This document shows, in pieces, positions 19,001 to 30,199 of a stretch of DNA of 64,000 bases. How positions within the stretch are numbered: the first letter of the stretch is position 1; each line of letters starts with the position of its first letter. Source of the DNA: Streptomyces regalis. GTDB taxonomy: Bacteria > Actinomycetota > Actinomycetes > Streptomycetales > Streptomycetaceae. The notes under the pieces are model-generated. The model saw only the letters and a list, made by a program, of their open reading frames with translations. It had not been told where the DNA came from and did no database searches. The position numbers and the translations under genes were made by a program. Location: positions 1 through 64,000 of the forward strand of contig NZ_LLZG01000047.1 in NCBI RefSeq assembly GCF_001509475.1, given 5' to 3'.

Positions 19001-22000
19001 CGAGCAGGTGCTGTGTGAGCTGTTCGCCGAGGCACTGGGGCTGCCCGCTGTCGGGGTCGACGACGACTTCTTCGCCCTCGGCGGCCACTCCCTGCTCGCC
19101 ACCCGCCTCACCAGCCGCATCCGGGCCGCCCTCAGCACCCACGTCGACCTGCGCACGCTGTTCGAGGCGCCCACCGTCGCCGGCCTGGCGGCCCGGCTGG
19201 ACGGCGCGGACCGGGAACGGCCGGCGCTGACCACCCGTGAACGACCCGATCCCGTGCCGCTGTCGTTCGCGCAGCGGCGCCTGTGGTTCCTGCACCACAT
19301 GCAGGGCCCCGACGCCACGTACAACATCCCCCTGGTACTACGTCTGAACGGCCGGCTCGACCCGGAGGCGCTGGAGCGGGCCCTGGGCGATGTCGTTGCC
19401 CGGCACGAGAGCCTGCGCACGATCTTCCCCGAAGTCGACGGTGAGCCCTGCCAGCGGGTGCTGGACGCCGCCGCGGCCCGGCCAGAGCCGCATACGGCCC
19501 TGGTCGGCCGGGCGGAACTGCCGCACCGACTGGCGGAAGCCGCCCGGTACGCGTTCGACCTGGCCGCCGAACCCCCGCTGCACACGGAGCTGTTCGCCCT
19601 GGGGCCGACCGAGCACGTGCTGCTGATCGTGATCCACCACATCGCGGCCGACGGCTGGTCGATGGCTCCCCTGGGCCGCGACCTCGCCACCGCGTACGCC
19701 GCCCGGCGCCGCGCCCCTGCCGATCCAGTACGCCGACTTCAGCCTGTGGCAGCGCGAACTGCTCGGTGCCGAAACCGGCCCCGACAGCCTTCTGGGCCGC
19801 CAGCTCGCGTACTGGACACGGGCCCTGGCCGACCTGCCCGACGAACTGAGGCTCCCCTGCGACCGGCCCCGGCCTCCAGTCGCCTCGCACCAGGGCGCGC
19901 AGGTCGTCTTCGGTATCGACGCCGAGCTGCACGCGGAGTTGGCGGCGCTGGCGCGCCGGTCGCATACGAGCCTGTTCATGGTGCTGCACGCGGGCCTGAC
20001 CGCGCTGCTGACCAAACTCGGCGCGGGCACCGACATCCCCATCGGCAGCCCCATCGCCGGACGCACCGACCAAGCCCTCGACGACCTGGTCGGATTCTTT
20101 GTCAACACCCTCGTGCTGCGCACCGACACCTCCGGCGACCCCACCTTCACCCAGCTCCTCGGACGCGCTCGCGACACCGCACTCGCCGCCTACGCCCACC
20201 AGGACACGCCCTTCGAACACCTGGTGGAGGCGCTCAACCCGGTCCGGTCACCGGCCCGGCATCCGCTGTTCCAGGTCATGTTCTCCGTCGACAGGGCGGA
20301 CACCGTCGGGGCCGGGCGGTTCGACCTCCCGGGCCTGGAGACCTCCGCCGCGCCGCTGTCCACCGCGACGGCCAAGTTCGATCTGGACGTCTCCGCCTGC
20401 GAACAGCGCTCCACGGGCGGGGAGTGCGCCGGGCTGGACTGCGCGATCGAGTACGCCACGGACCTGTTCGACCGCGCCACGGTCCAGGACCTGGCCGTGC
20501 GCTGGGTACGTCTGCTGGAAACGGCCGTCCAGGATCCGGACCGGCCGATCAGCCGCTTCGACGTGCTGTCCGCCGACGAGCGCCGCCGCCTCCTCAGCGG
20601 CACCGAACGGGCCGTGTCGGCGCGGCCGCCCGCGGACACGCTCACCGAGCTCTTCGCTACCCAGGTGCAGGCCACCGCGGACTCGGTCGCTGTCGTGGCC
20701 GACGACGCCACTCTCACGTACGCCGAGCTGAACGCCCGGGCCAACCGGCTCGCCCACGAACTGACAGCTCGCGGCGTCGGGCCCGAGGACGTCGTCGCCG
20801 TCGCACTGCCCCGTTCGGCGGAGTTGGTCGTGGCCCTCCTCGCCGTGCTCAAGGCAGGGGCCGCCTATCTGCCGCTGGACCCGGACTATCCGGCCGCGCG
20901 CATCGCGGCCATGGTCGAGGACGCCCGTCCGGTGCTGTTCCTGACCAACACCCCCACCGCCGCCGCGAGCGGAACCGGTCCCGAGGAACCGCGCACCACG
21001 ACCGGCACGGATCCCGGTGTGCCACGCCTGGTGCTCGATGCGCCGGGGACCGCCGGGGCGCTGAGAACACGGCCGGACACCGACCCGGTGACGGGACTGC
21101 TGCCCGGCCATCCGGCGTACGTGATCTACACCTCGGGGTCGACCGGCATGCCCAAGGGCGTCGTCGCGCGGCACTCGAGCGTGGCCGACCTGGCGGACCA
21201 GTACCGACAGCAGGTGTTCGCTCCGGCGGCGCGGCGGGCCGGAGGGCGGCGCCTGCGTGTGGCGCTGACCGCGTCGGTGTCCTTCGACGCCTCCTGGGGG
21301 CAGCTGGCGGCCCTGATGGACGGCCATGAGCTGCACGTGGCCGACGGCGCCACCTGGGCGGACGCTGAGCGGTTCACCGACTGGCTGATGGACCACCGCA
21401 TCGACTCCGTCGACGTGACCCCGGCGTACATGCGTGTCCTGGCCGACCGGGGCCTGTTCACCGACGAGCGGTGGCGGCCGGGCGTGGCCGTGCTCGGCGG
21501 CGAGGCCCTGCCGGACGGGCTGTGGCGGGAACTGCGGGCCGTGGACGGGCTGGTGGCCTACAACATGTACGGGCCGACCGAGTGCACGGTGGACGCGATT
21601 CGCACGCGGCTCGACGCCGCCGCGACCCCGGTCCTCGGGCAGCCGGTTCCCGGCTCCCGCGCCTATGTCCTGGACGACGCGTTGCAGCCCGTACCGCCGG
21701 GGGTGACCGGGGAACTGTACGTCGCCGGGCCGGGGCTGGCACGCGGCTATCTGCGCCGGCCAGGCCTGACCGCCCAGCGGTTCGTCGCCGACCCCTACGG
21801 CCCGCCCGGCTCCCGTATGTACCGCACCGGAGACCTGGCCCGCCGGGACACCGACGGCCAACTGCGCTTCGCCGGCCGCGCCGACGACCAGGTCAAGATC
21901 CGCGGCCACCGCATCGAACCCGGCGAGATCGAAGCCGCCCTCGCCACCCACCCGAAGGTGGCCCAGACCGTGGTGACCGCCCGTGAGGCCGGCCCCGGCG

Positions 22001-25000
22001 ACCCGCGTCTGGTCGCCTACGCGGTGCCCGCCGCCGGAGCCGGGACGGATCCGGCCGAACTGCGCGCCTTCCTGCGCACGTGCCTGCCCGACCACATGGT
22101 GCCCTCCGCGTTCGTGATCCTCGATGCACTGCCGCTGACGCCGAACGGGAAGCCGGACCGAGCCGCGCTGCCCGCCCCGGACCTCACGACGGCCGCCGGA
22201 AACGGCCGACCCCCGCGCACCCCGCGCGAGCAGGTGCTGTGCGACCTGTTCGCCGAAGTGCTCGGCGTACCCGCCGTCGGCATCGACGACGACTTCTTCG
22301 CCCTCGGCGGCCACTCCCTGCTCGCCACCCGCCTCACCAGCCGCGTCCGGGCCGTCCTCGGCGCGGAACTCACCGTACGAGCGCTGTTCGAAGCCCCCAC
22401 CGTCGCCGGGTTGGCGGCCCGGCTCCACAACGACACGGAGCCCCTACGCACCGCCCCGGTGCCCATGCCGCGTCCAGAGAGGGTGCCGCTGTCGTTCGCG
22501 CAGCGGCGTCAGTGGTTCCGGTACCGCCTGGAGGGGCCCAGCGCCCTGTACAACATCCCCCTGGTGCTGCGCCTGTCCGGCGAACTCGACCGGCAGGCTC
22601 TGGAGCGGGCGCTGGGCGACGTCGTGGCCCGGCACGAGGCCCTGCGCACCGTCTACCTCGAGACCGACGGCATCCCCTGTCAACAGATCATCGACGCGGG
22701 CGTGGCGCGTCCGTCGCTGCGGGTCGCCGAGGTGGACGAGGACGGGCTCCCGTCCCGGCTGGCCTCAGCCGCCCAGTACGTGTTCGACCTGTCGGCGGAG
22801 CCGCCGGTGCGGACGGAGTTGTTCGCGCTCGGGCCCGCTGAGTACGTGCTGCTGATCGTGATCCACCACATCGCGGCCGACGGCTGGTCGATGGCTCCCC
22901 TGGGCCGCGACCTCGCCACCGCGTACGCCGCCCGGCGCCGCGTGTGGCAACGTGAGCTTCTGGGCGACCCCGCCGACCCCGACAGCCGTATGGGCCGCCA
23001 GCTCGCGTACTGGACCCGGGCCCTGGCCGGCCTGCCCGACGAACTGACGCTTCCCTTCGACCGCCCCCGCCGTGCCGTCACCTCGCTTCGCGGCGCCGAC
23101 GTGCCCGTGCGCATCGACGCGGAACTGCACGCCGGGCTGGCGGAACTGGGCCGCCGGATGGGGATGAGCCTGTTCATGGTGCTGCACGCGGGCCTGGCCG
23201 CACTGCTGACCAAGCTGGGCGCGGGGACCGACATCCCGGTCGGCAGCCCCATCGCCGCGCGCACGGACCCGGCCCTCGACGACCTGGTGGGGTGCTTCAT
23301 CAACAACCTGGTGATGCGGACCGACACCTCCGGCGACCCCACCTTCACCCACCTGCTGGAACGCGTCCGCGAGACCGCACTGGCCGCCTACGCCCACCAA
23401 GACGCGCCCTTCGAGCACCTGGTGGAGGCCCTCAACCCGGTCCGGTCACCGGCGCGCCACCCCCTCTTCCAGGTCATGCTCAACCTGCAGAACAACTCCG
23501 AGGACTGCTTCGACCTACCGGGACTGCGGGTGCGCGAAGTCGTCGTATCCACGGGAACGGCCAAGTTCGACTTCGCGATCGGCCTGGAGGAACAGGTCCG
23601 TGCGGACGGCAGCCCAACCGGCCTGAAGGGCTTGATCCAGTTCAGCACCGACCTGTTCGACCGGCAGACGATCGACGGTCTCGGCGCGCGCTGGGTACGG
23701 CTGCTGGAAGCCGCAGTACAGACACCCGACCAGCCGTTGAGCCGACTGGACGTGTTGTCGGCCGATGAGCGGCGAAGCCTGCTGGGGGCGGGTGACGCCC
23801 TCGCGGCCGAGGCTGTTCCGGTGCCGGTGCTGTTCGAGGCTCAGGTGCGGGCCGCCCAGGACGCGGTCGCGGTGGTCGCCGACGACGGTACGGCCCTGAC
23901 GTACCGGGAGTTGAACGCGCGGGCCAACCGGCTCGCGCACGCGCTGGCCGCCAGGGGTGTCGGGGCCGAGGACGTGGTGGCCCTCGTTCTGCCACGTGGC
24001 GTGGAGCTGGTGGTGGCGATCCTGGGGGTGCTCAAGGCCGGGGCCGGCTACCTGCCGGTGGACCCCGCGTATCCGGCGGCACGCATCGAGTACATGCTCA
24101 CCGACGCGCACCCGGCCCTCGTGATCGACGACCCACACACGATGGCCACGCTGACGCAGGATCAGCCGGACACCGACCCGAACATCACGATCGACCCACG
24201 GCACACCGCCTACGTCATCTACACCTCCGGATCCACCGGGCAGCCCAAGGGAGTCGTCGTCGCCCACACCGGCGTCGCCAACCTGATCGCCGCCCAGGCC
24301 GAACGGTTCGCGATCGACGCCGACAGCCGCGTCCTGCAGTTCGCCTCACCCAGCTTCGACGCCTCCGTATCCGAACTGTTCACCGCCCTGCTCACCGGAG
24401 CCGCAGTCGTCCTCGCCCCCACCGCCGACCCCCTCTCCGCCCTCACCGACCCCGGTCTGCGTATCACCCACGCGACCGTGCCGCCCTCCGCGCTGGCCGC
24501 GGCCGACCCCGCGGGCGTGACCGTGTCCACGCTGGCGGTGGCGGGAGAGGCATGCCCGCCGGGGATGGTGGCACAGTGGGCACGCGGGCGACGGATGATC
24601 AACGCGTACGGGCCGACCGAGAACACCGTCTGCGCCACGATGAGCGGCCCGCTCGCCCCCTCGGACACGGCACCGCCCATCGGACCGCCGATCCCCGGCA
24701 CCCGCACCTACGTCCTGGACGGCGTGTTGCAGCCCGTACCGCCGGGGGTGACCGGGGAGCTTTATCTGGCCGGCATCGGGCTGGCACGCGGCTACCTGCG
24801 CCGGCCGGGCCTGACCGCCCAGCGGTTCGTCGCCGACCCCTACGGCCCGCCCGGCTCCCGCATGTACCGCACCGGCGACCTGGCCCGCCGCCGGCCCGAC
24901 GGACAACTGGACTACCACGGCCGCACCGACGACCAGGTCAAGGTGCGCGGCCACCGCATCGAACCCGGCGAGATCGAAGCCGCCCTCACCACCCACCCCA

Positions 25001-26412
25001 CCGTCGCCCACGCCGCCGTCACCGTGCACCAGGACCGGCTGGTGGGCTGCGTCGTTCCGGCGTCCGACGGCACGGCCGACACCGGGACATTGCGTGAGTT
25101 CCTGGGGTCCCGGCTGCCCACGTACATGGTGCCCTCGGCGTTCGTGTTCCTGGAGGCGCTGCCGCTGACGCCGAACGGGAAACTGGACCGGGCCGCGCTG
25201 CCGGCCCCGGACCTCACGACGGCCGCCGGAAACGGCCGGCCCCCGCGCACCCCGCGCGAGCAGGTGCTGTGCGAACTGTTCGCCGAGACGCTGGGGCTGC
25301 CCGTCGTCGGCGCCGACGACGACTTCTTCGCCCTCGGTGGCCACTCCCTGCTCGCCACCCGCCTCAGCAGCCGCATCCGGGAGGTTCTGGGCGTCCCGTT
25401 GGGGCTGCGCACGCTCTTCGAGGCACCGACCCCGGCAGGGTTGGCCGAGCGCCTCGGCACGGACGACTCCGGCGACGCGTTCGACGTCGTCCTGCCGCTG
25501 CGGGCGCAGGGCGGTCGGCCGCCGCTGTGGTGCGTCCACCCCGCGACGGGGATCGGCTGGTCCTACAGCGGCCTGCTGCGCCACCTCCCCGCCGACCAGC
25601 CGGTCTACGCGCTCCAGGCCGAGACCCTGGCCCGGCCCGAGTCCCGGCCCGCCACGCTGGCGCAGATCGCGGCCGGGTACGTCGAGCACATCCGCAAGGT
25701 CCAGCCCCAGGGGCCCTACCGGCTGCTCGGCTGGTCGGTCGGGGGGCTGCTCGCACACGCCGCCGCGGAGGAACTGGCCCGGCTGGGAGAGCGGACCGAC
25801 CTCGTCGCGGTCCTTGACGCCTATCCCCCTGAGCCCATCCCAGCGGGTGCCTCGTCGACGCTGACCGCGTCGCCCGTGCGCGAGATCCTCGCGGAGGCCC
25901 TCGGCTGCGACACGGACACCATGTTCCCCGGCCCCGCGGACCTGGGTCCGGAGGACGTGATCGACGTACTGCGCGCAAGCGGCCATCCGCTGGCCACTTG
26001 GCCCCCGGACCGCGTCGCCGCGGTCATCGCCACCGCCCGCGGCCTCTCGCTGCTCGGGGCCCTGCACACCCCAGGGGTGATCGAGGGCGACCTGCTGCTG
26101 TTCACCGCCGCCCAGGACGCGACCGACCAGGCGCCCTCACCGGAGGCGTGGCGCCCTCACGTACGGGGACGGCTCGAGACCCACGCGGTCGACGCGCCAC
26201 ACCTCGGGATGACCGAGTCCGCCGCGCTCGCCCACATCGGGCCGGTCCTGGCGAGGGAGCTCGACCGGCTCGACGCCCTCCCTACCTCGGCCAAGGCCGA
26301 GGACCGCATTCCCGGCTTCCGCGGCTGTCCCGGCCTTTGGCGGGAAGGGCCGGCATACCTTGCCCGGCCCTGGATCAGCACGTGTCTGCGGGGCATGGGC
26401 AACAAGCCGTGA
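16089..26412 (+). CDS. Three-module non-ribosomal peptide synthetase, frameshifted (C-A-T-C-A-T-C-A-T-TE)
   Basis: Assembles a tripeptide on carrier domains and releases it by thioesterase. GTG at 16089 has AGGAGG 7 bases upstream. Domains by position: C1 16.16-17.48 kb (EntF-like, motif HHAVMDA), A1 17.57-19.0, T1 near 19.08 ([11 protein letters not shown]), C2 19.25-20.59 (HHIAADGWS), A2 20.64-22.17, T2 near 22.31, C3 22.48-23.76, A3 23.8-25.2, T3 near 25.34, TE 25.49-26.4 ([21 protein letters not shown]). Pocket residues read by eye are D-A-S-T-V-A-A-V-C (A1), D-A-G-D-V-G-M-V-D (A2) and D-A-S-T-A-A-A-V-C (A3): aromatic-like, perhaps Gln/Glu-like, and aromatic-like. The frame shifts inside C2 near 19701-19714; read literally, the first polypeptide runs on in a nonsense frame to 21329. 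A shift-corrected product would be about 3440 residues. Confidence 0.9.
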
Positions 26413-26451
26413 GCGCGGACGCGTTCGTCGAAATGATGATGAGAACGAGAG

Positions 26452-28815
26452 ATGGCTGACATGCTGTTGCTTGAATCCCCGCCCGCCAGAACCTCGGTGA
26501 CCCCTCGTCCGGACGAGGGGAACATGCCGCGAGTCCGGTCGGTGATCCCCGGCCGGCAGCGCTGGGATGTCCCCGACGTCTGCGGCAGACCGGTCGTCGC
26601 CCGCCTGATCGAGAGTCTCCTCAGCGAGCACGAGGACGTCGTCGAGGCACACGCGAACCCGGTCACCGGGCGGGTGCTGGTCCGGCACGACCCCGCCGTC
26701 CCGCCGCAGCGCATCGCCGGGCTCGTGCGCGAGGCGGTGACACTGACCCGGCTCTACGCGCGGTCACACGCCGTCCGCACCACCGCATCGGCCGCTGCCG
26801 CCAACCGCCCGGATGCCGGGCACCCGGGCGAACCCGCCGACCCGACTCGCCCTCGGAAGCTGTCTGCGGCGCTGGTTCGCGGTGGTGCCGTCGCGGTCGC
26901 GGCCCTGGCCTGTGGCAAGTACTGCATGGCGCTCCTCGCCCGCCCCCTCGTCAGCCTCGGCCTGGCCGGCGCGGCCACGGCCGTCGTGGTCAGGAAGGCG
27001 TGGTCGCGCTCCGATCGCGCGCGGCAGCGGACGAAGGACGGAACGACCCCACGCCACCATCCGCTCCGGACCATCATCGGCCGGCACAAGCGGCAGCTGG
27101 GCATGGCGACGCTGCTGTCCGTACTCGCCCAGCTGGCGGAAATGGCGCTGTACGCCTTGGTCCCCTCAACCGTGCTGCTGCTCGCCAAGGGCGAGAGCGC
27201 GACGCTGGCCGCGCTCGGCGTGGCGGGCGCCACGGCCCAGCTGTCGGTCCTCGTCGGCGCCGCCCTGGTGGCCTGCCTCGCCATGGCCGCCCTGGGCTAC
27301 GGCGCCGGCGTCGCCTGGCGCAAGCTGGGACAGACGGTGGAGGACGACTGGCGCACCCGTACCTACGCCCACGTCCAGCAACTGGCACCGGCCGACCTGG
27401 AGAGCGAGCGCACCAGCCGGGTCAGCACCGTACTGGCCGAGGACATCAGCCAGCTGGGCAACTTCGTCGGCGGCCACCTGCACGAGACGGTCCAGCTGGC
27501 GACGAGCCTCGCGGCGCTCATCCCGGTGTACCTGCTGCTGGCCCCGCAGATCGCCTGGGTCGCCTTCGCGCCCGTGCCGCTGGTCACCTGGCTCTCCTTC
27601 CGCTTCCACGAGCGCGCGGTAGCCGACCACATCGCCTCCGGTGAGCACCGGGCCCGGTTGAGCAGCGGCATGGCCGACAACCTCCAGGCCCACACCACCA
27701 TCAAGGCCGCGTGCACCGAGGAGTACGAGAGCACGCGCATCGCCGAGCTGAGCCGGGAGTACCGAGAGGCCAACGTCTCCACCGACCGCAGCGCGGCGGC
27801 CCAGGCCCAGACCCTGCGGCTGGCCGGCTGCTCGGCGCTGGTCGGCACCCTGCTGCTGGGCGGCCGGGCCGTGCTGAAGGGCGAGCTGGCCTCCGCGGCG
27901 TTCGGCCCGCTGATCGAGCTGCCGGGCATCGCCCTGGTGCGGCTGACCCGGCTGGGCGGCATCACGGACCAGTACCAGCGCACCCTCGCCGCCCTGGAGC
28001 GGGTGCAGTACCTGAACGATCTGCCCGTCGAGTCCGGCACGGAGGGATGCCGACTGCCCGCCCAGCAGGTCAGCGGGGACATCGAACTGCGGAAGGTGAC
28101 CTTCGCGTACCCCGGTCGCCCGCCGGCGCTCCGCGACGCCTCCCTCACCATCGCCCCGGGCCGGACCACCGGCATCGTCGGCGCGACCGGCTCGGGCAAG
28201 ACCACCATCGCCAAACTGCTGCTGCGCTTCCGTCACCTAGACGAGGGGCACGTGCTGCTCGACGGAACCGATGTGCGCACCCTCGCCCTGCCCGACCTGC
28301 GCCACGCGATCGGGTACGTCTCCCAGGAGCCGTTCCTGTTCGACTCCACGATCGCGGAGAACATCCGCTACGGCACCTTCGACGCCACCGACGAGCAGCT
28401 CGTCGAGGCCGCCCGCACCGCCGGGGCACACGCCTTCGTCGACGCCCTGCCCGACGGCTACGACACCCTGGTCGGCGAACGCGGTGCGGCGCTGTCGGGA
28501 GGGCAGAAGCAGCGCATCGCACTGGCCCGCACCATCCTGCGCGACCCACCGGTCGTCGTCCTCGACGAAGCCACCTCCGCCGTCGACAACGAAACCGAGG
28601 CCGCCATCCAGCACGCTCTTCAGGCGTTCGGGACCAACCGCACGATGATCGTCATCGCCCACCGGCTGTCCACCGTCCGAAGCGCCGACCGGATCTATGT
28701 CCTGGGCTCTGGCGGCCTGGTGGCCGAATACGGGACACACGACGAGCTCGTGGCGCGGGACGGCACCTACGCCACCCTGTGGCGGCTGCAGGCCGGCCTG
28801 CGGGTACCGGCCTGA
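26452..28815 (+). CDS. ABC exporter (permease-ATPase fusion) with N-terminal HMA-like domain
   Basis: A 787-residue half-transporter of the exporter type, placed 39 bases behind the NRPS and so probably its product exporter. Residues 20-90 (IPGRQRWDVPDVCGRPVVAR, HANPVTGRVLVRHDP) resemble an HMA-like ferredoxin fold without the metal-binding CxxC. Then comes the membrane domain (about residues 220-510) and a nucleotide-binding domain with Walker A GATGSGKTT, signature LSGGQKQR and Walker B VVVLDEATSAVD. HMA-fused exporters next to DUF5132 genes recur in actinobacteria, so a role in metal or envelope stress independent of the peptide is an alternative. ATG at 26452 is used; an ATG at 26461 is also possible. 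A 21-base hairpin follows. Confidence 0.85.
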   Translation: MADMLLLESPPARTSVTPRPDEGNMPRVRSVIPGRQRWDVPDVCGRPVVARLIESLLSEHEDVVEAHANPVTGRVLVRHDPAVPPQRIAGLVREAVTLTRLYARSHAVRTTASAAAANRPDAGHPGEPADPTRPRKLSAALVRGGAVAVAALACGKYCMALLARPLVSLGLAGAATAVVVRKAWSRSDRARQRTKDGTTPRHHPLRTIIGRHKRQLGMATLLSVLAQLAEMALYALVPSTVLLLAKGESATLAALGVAGATAQLSVLVGAALVACLAMAALGYGAGVAWRKLGQTVEDDWRTRTYAHVQQLAPADLESERTSRVSTVLAEDISQLGNFVGGHLHETVQLATSLAALIPVYLLLAPQIAWVAFAPVPLVTWLSFRFHERAVADHIASGEHRARLSSGMADNLQAHTTIKAACTEEYESTRIAELSREYREANVSTDRSAAAQAQTLRLAGCSALVGTLLLGGRAVLKGELASAAFGPLIELPGIALVRLTRLGGITDQYQRTLAALERVQYLNDLPVESGTEGCRLPAQQVSGDIELRKVTFAYPGRPPALRDASLTIAPGRTTGIVGATGSGKTTIAKLLLRFRHLDEGHVLLDGTDVRTLALPDLRHAIGYVSQEPFLFDSTIAENIRYGTFDATDEQLVEAARTAGAHAFVDALPDGYDTLVGERGAALSGGQKQRIALARTILRDPPVVVLDEATSAVDNETEAAIQHALQAFGTNRTMIVIAHRLSTVRSADRIYVLGSGGLVAEYGTHDELVARDGTYATLWRLQAGLRVPA

Positions 28816-28849
28816 GGTCGCGGGCCCGCACCACAGGCCGGTGGGACGC

Positions 28850-28894
28850 CAGTGGCCCCGTTCCGACTGCGAGGCAGTCGGAACGGGGCCACTG
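28850..28894. terminator. Perfect 21-base inverted repeat, bidirectional terminator
   Basis: Arms 28850-28870 and 28874-28894 are exact reverse complements over 21 bases with a 3-base GAG loop; the arm begins CAGTGGCCCCG. It lies between the stops of the convergent ABC exporter and DUF5132 genes, so it can serve both strands. Confidence 0.85.
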
Positions 28895-28936
28895 TGCGCA
28901 GAGCCCAGGGAAGCACCGTTACGCGTCGGCGCGGGC

Positions 28937-29209
28937 TCAGTCCGCCTTGGCCGCACCAGTCCGTTTCTTCGGGGTCACGACCCCGTCAGTGGGCCTCTCG
29001 GACGCGGTCTCGGGAGCGTCGTTCTTCCCAGCCGCATCGACTACGACGTCACGCATCCCCTCGGCCGCCCTGAGTGAGGCATGTTTGACGTCCATGACCA
29101 ACCCCACCGAGGTCTTCACCGCGCCACGTGCGATGGGCTTGGCGATCCGCTGAACCAGCGGCGCCGCGATCACGCCCACGATGAAGGGGGCGACAGGAAC
29201 AGGTGACAT
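28937..29209 (-). CDS. DUF5132 domain protein
   Basis: A 90-residue protein beginning MSPVPVAPFIVGVIAAPLVQ, then RIAKPIARGAVKTSVGL and VMDVKHASLRAAEGMRDV, the pattern of small DUF5132 proteins: a short hydrophobic N-terminal helix, a basic stretch and an amphipathic tail. Function is unknown. The ATG at 29209 fits the family start; an in-frame upstream ATG would add an unlikely extension. It is paralogous to the gene at 29912-30199 and in the same minus-strand group. Confidence 0.75.
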   Translation of the reverse strand: MSPVPVAPFIVGVIAAPLVQRIAKPIARGAVKTSVGLVMDVKHASLRAAEGMRDVVVDAAGKNDAPETASERPTDGVVTPKKRTGAAKAD

Positions 29210-29338
29210 GGTGATCTCTCTTCTTTCGGTCTCTACGCCGTACCCGCATCTACGCCTTCCCCGCGTCGGCGGCGGAGAGACGGGTGCCGGGCGCAGGACG
29301 AGCCACACGGACCAGGACATTCACCCCAGCGGACGCTG

Positions 29339-29551
29339 TCAGTGCCGCTGGAGATCAAGCTTGGAGAGGTACAGGGGAATCTTCGCCACTGTTCTGCCGG
29401 GGACCGTCGTCGTCTGCAGGGTGCCGCGCACCAGGTCCCGCACGATGAGCGTGAAGATGCCACGGTCGTGTACGAGGTCGGCCCTGTACAGAAGGTTCGC
29501 GGTCGCGCCCTCCTCTCCTGCCTCGATCACGAGATCACGGCCTTCAGCCAT
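29339..29551 (-). CDS. Small hypothetical protein (70 residues)
   Basis: Reads MAEGRDLVIEAGEEGATANL at the start and ends KIPLYLSKLDLQRH. The ATG has a good AAAGGAG ribosome-binding site about 8 bases upstream. No family was recognised; predicted mostly beta strands, no membrane segment. It lies between two DUF5132 genes, downstream of mbtH, so it may belong to the DUF5132/ABC group rather than to peptide synthesis. Confidence 0.6.
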   Translation of the reverse strand: MAEGRDLVIEAGEEGATANLLYRADLVHDRGIFTLIVRDLVRGTLQTTTVPGRTVAKIPLYLSKLDLQRH

Positions 29552-29696
29552 GCGTTCCACTCCTTTACAGCCTTGTCCGGGTTGACGTAGGTGGCTCACA
29601 CAAGGAACTGGGGGACCACATCGCAAGGGCGGGTCGCCTGCTGCGGTGCGGTCCCCCAGACTCTCGTGACCTGGGCGCGCAGTTGTCGCGCCCGCT

Positions 29697-29912
29697 CTAC
29701 CGACCGCCGTCCTTGGCCTCGGCAAGGCTGCGCGGCCGCATGTCGGTCCAGGTGCGCTCGATGTACTCCAGGCACGCCTGTCGGCTGTTCTCCGGCTGGG
29801 CCACGGTCCAGCCGTCGGGCACATCGGCGAAGGCCGGCCACAGGGAGTACTGGTGCTCGTCGTTGACCAGCACGAGAAAGCGGGCGTCCTCGTCCTCGAA
29901 CGGGTTGGTCAT
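29697..29912 (-). CDS. MbtH-like protein
   Basis: A 71-residue MbtH-family protein, the small partner that binds NRPS adenylation domains and is needed for their folding or activity. Signature residues are all present: [33 protein letters not shown], and [17 protein letters not shown]. It overlaps the upstream DUF5132 stop in a TGATG arrangement, so it is translationally coupled to it. It is on the strand opposite the NRPS and the pyrrole cassette, between them, and most likely serves the three NRPS A domains. Confidence 0.93.
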   Translation of the reverse strand: MTNPFEDEDARFLVLVNDEHQYSLWPAFADVPDGWTVAQPENSRQACLEYIERTWTDMRPRSLAEAKDGGR

Positions 29913-30199
29913 CAGTCGCCCCTGCCGCTCGCGGCACCCGCGGTGGCCGCGGCGGGCCGAGGCTTCACGGTCCTTTCCACAGGCTTCGCGTCATCCCGCA
30001 GCTCGGCGTTGATCATCTCGGCGGTCACCTCCGCGGCGATGTCCTGGAACTCCTCGCCGGCCTGGTGCGCGGCCTTTTTCATCTCCATGGCCAGGCTCAC
30101 GGTCGTTTTGATGGTGCCGTGCACCAGCGGCTTGGCGAGGCGCTTCGCCAACGGCGCCAGGACGAGACCGAGCAGGAAGGAGGGGATGACAGGGGGCAT
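29912..30199 (-). CDS. DUF5132 domain protein
   Basis: A 95-residue protein of the same family as the gene at 28937: [39 protein letters not shown] and [18 protein letters not shown] hydrophobic N-terminal helix suggests membrane association. It heads the minus-strand group DUF5132-mbtH-small protein-DUF5132 and is divergent from the acyl-CoA-dehydrogenase-like gene. The 297 bases between them (30200-30496) hold the two promoters; no gene is seen there. Confidence 0.75.
   Translation of the reverse strand: MPPVIPSFLLGLVLAPLAKRLAKPLVHGTIKTTVSLAMEMKKAAHQAGEEFQDIAAEVTAEMINAELRDDAKPVERTVKPRPAAATAGAASGRGD

Noticed and set aside
19720..21329. Continuation of the first NRPS frame to 21329 as real protein
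   Set aside because: After about 19714 it becomes a low-complexity Arg/Pro/Gly shadow, while the +1 frame has the proper C and A domain motifs.
24346..26067. A 573-codon minus-strand open frame inside the NRPS
   Set aside because: It is antisense to A3, T3 and TE and has no motif; typical of high-GC genes.
29339..29824. A 161-residue version of the small minus-strand gene
   Set aside because: Its first 91 residues overlap mbtH in another frame and are low-complexity; the internal ATG at 29551 has a good ribosome-binding site.
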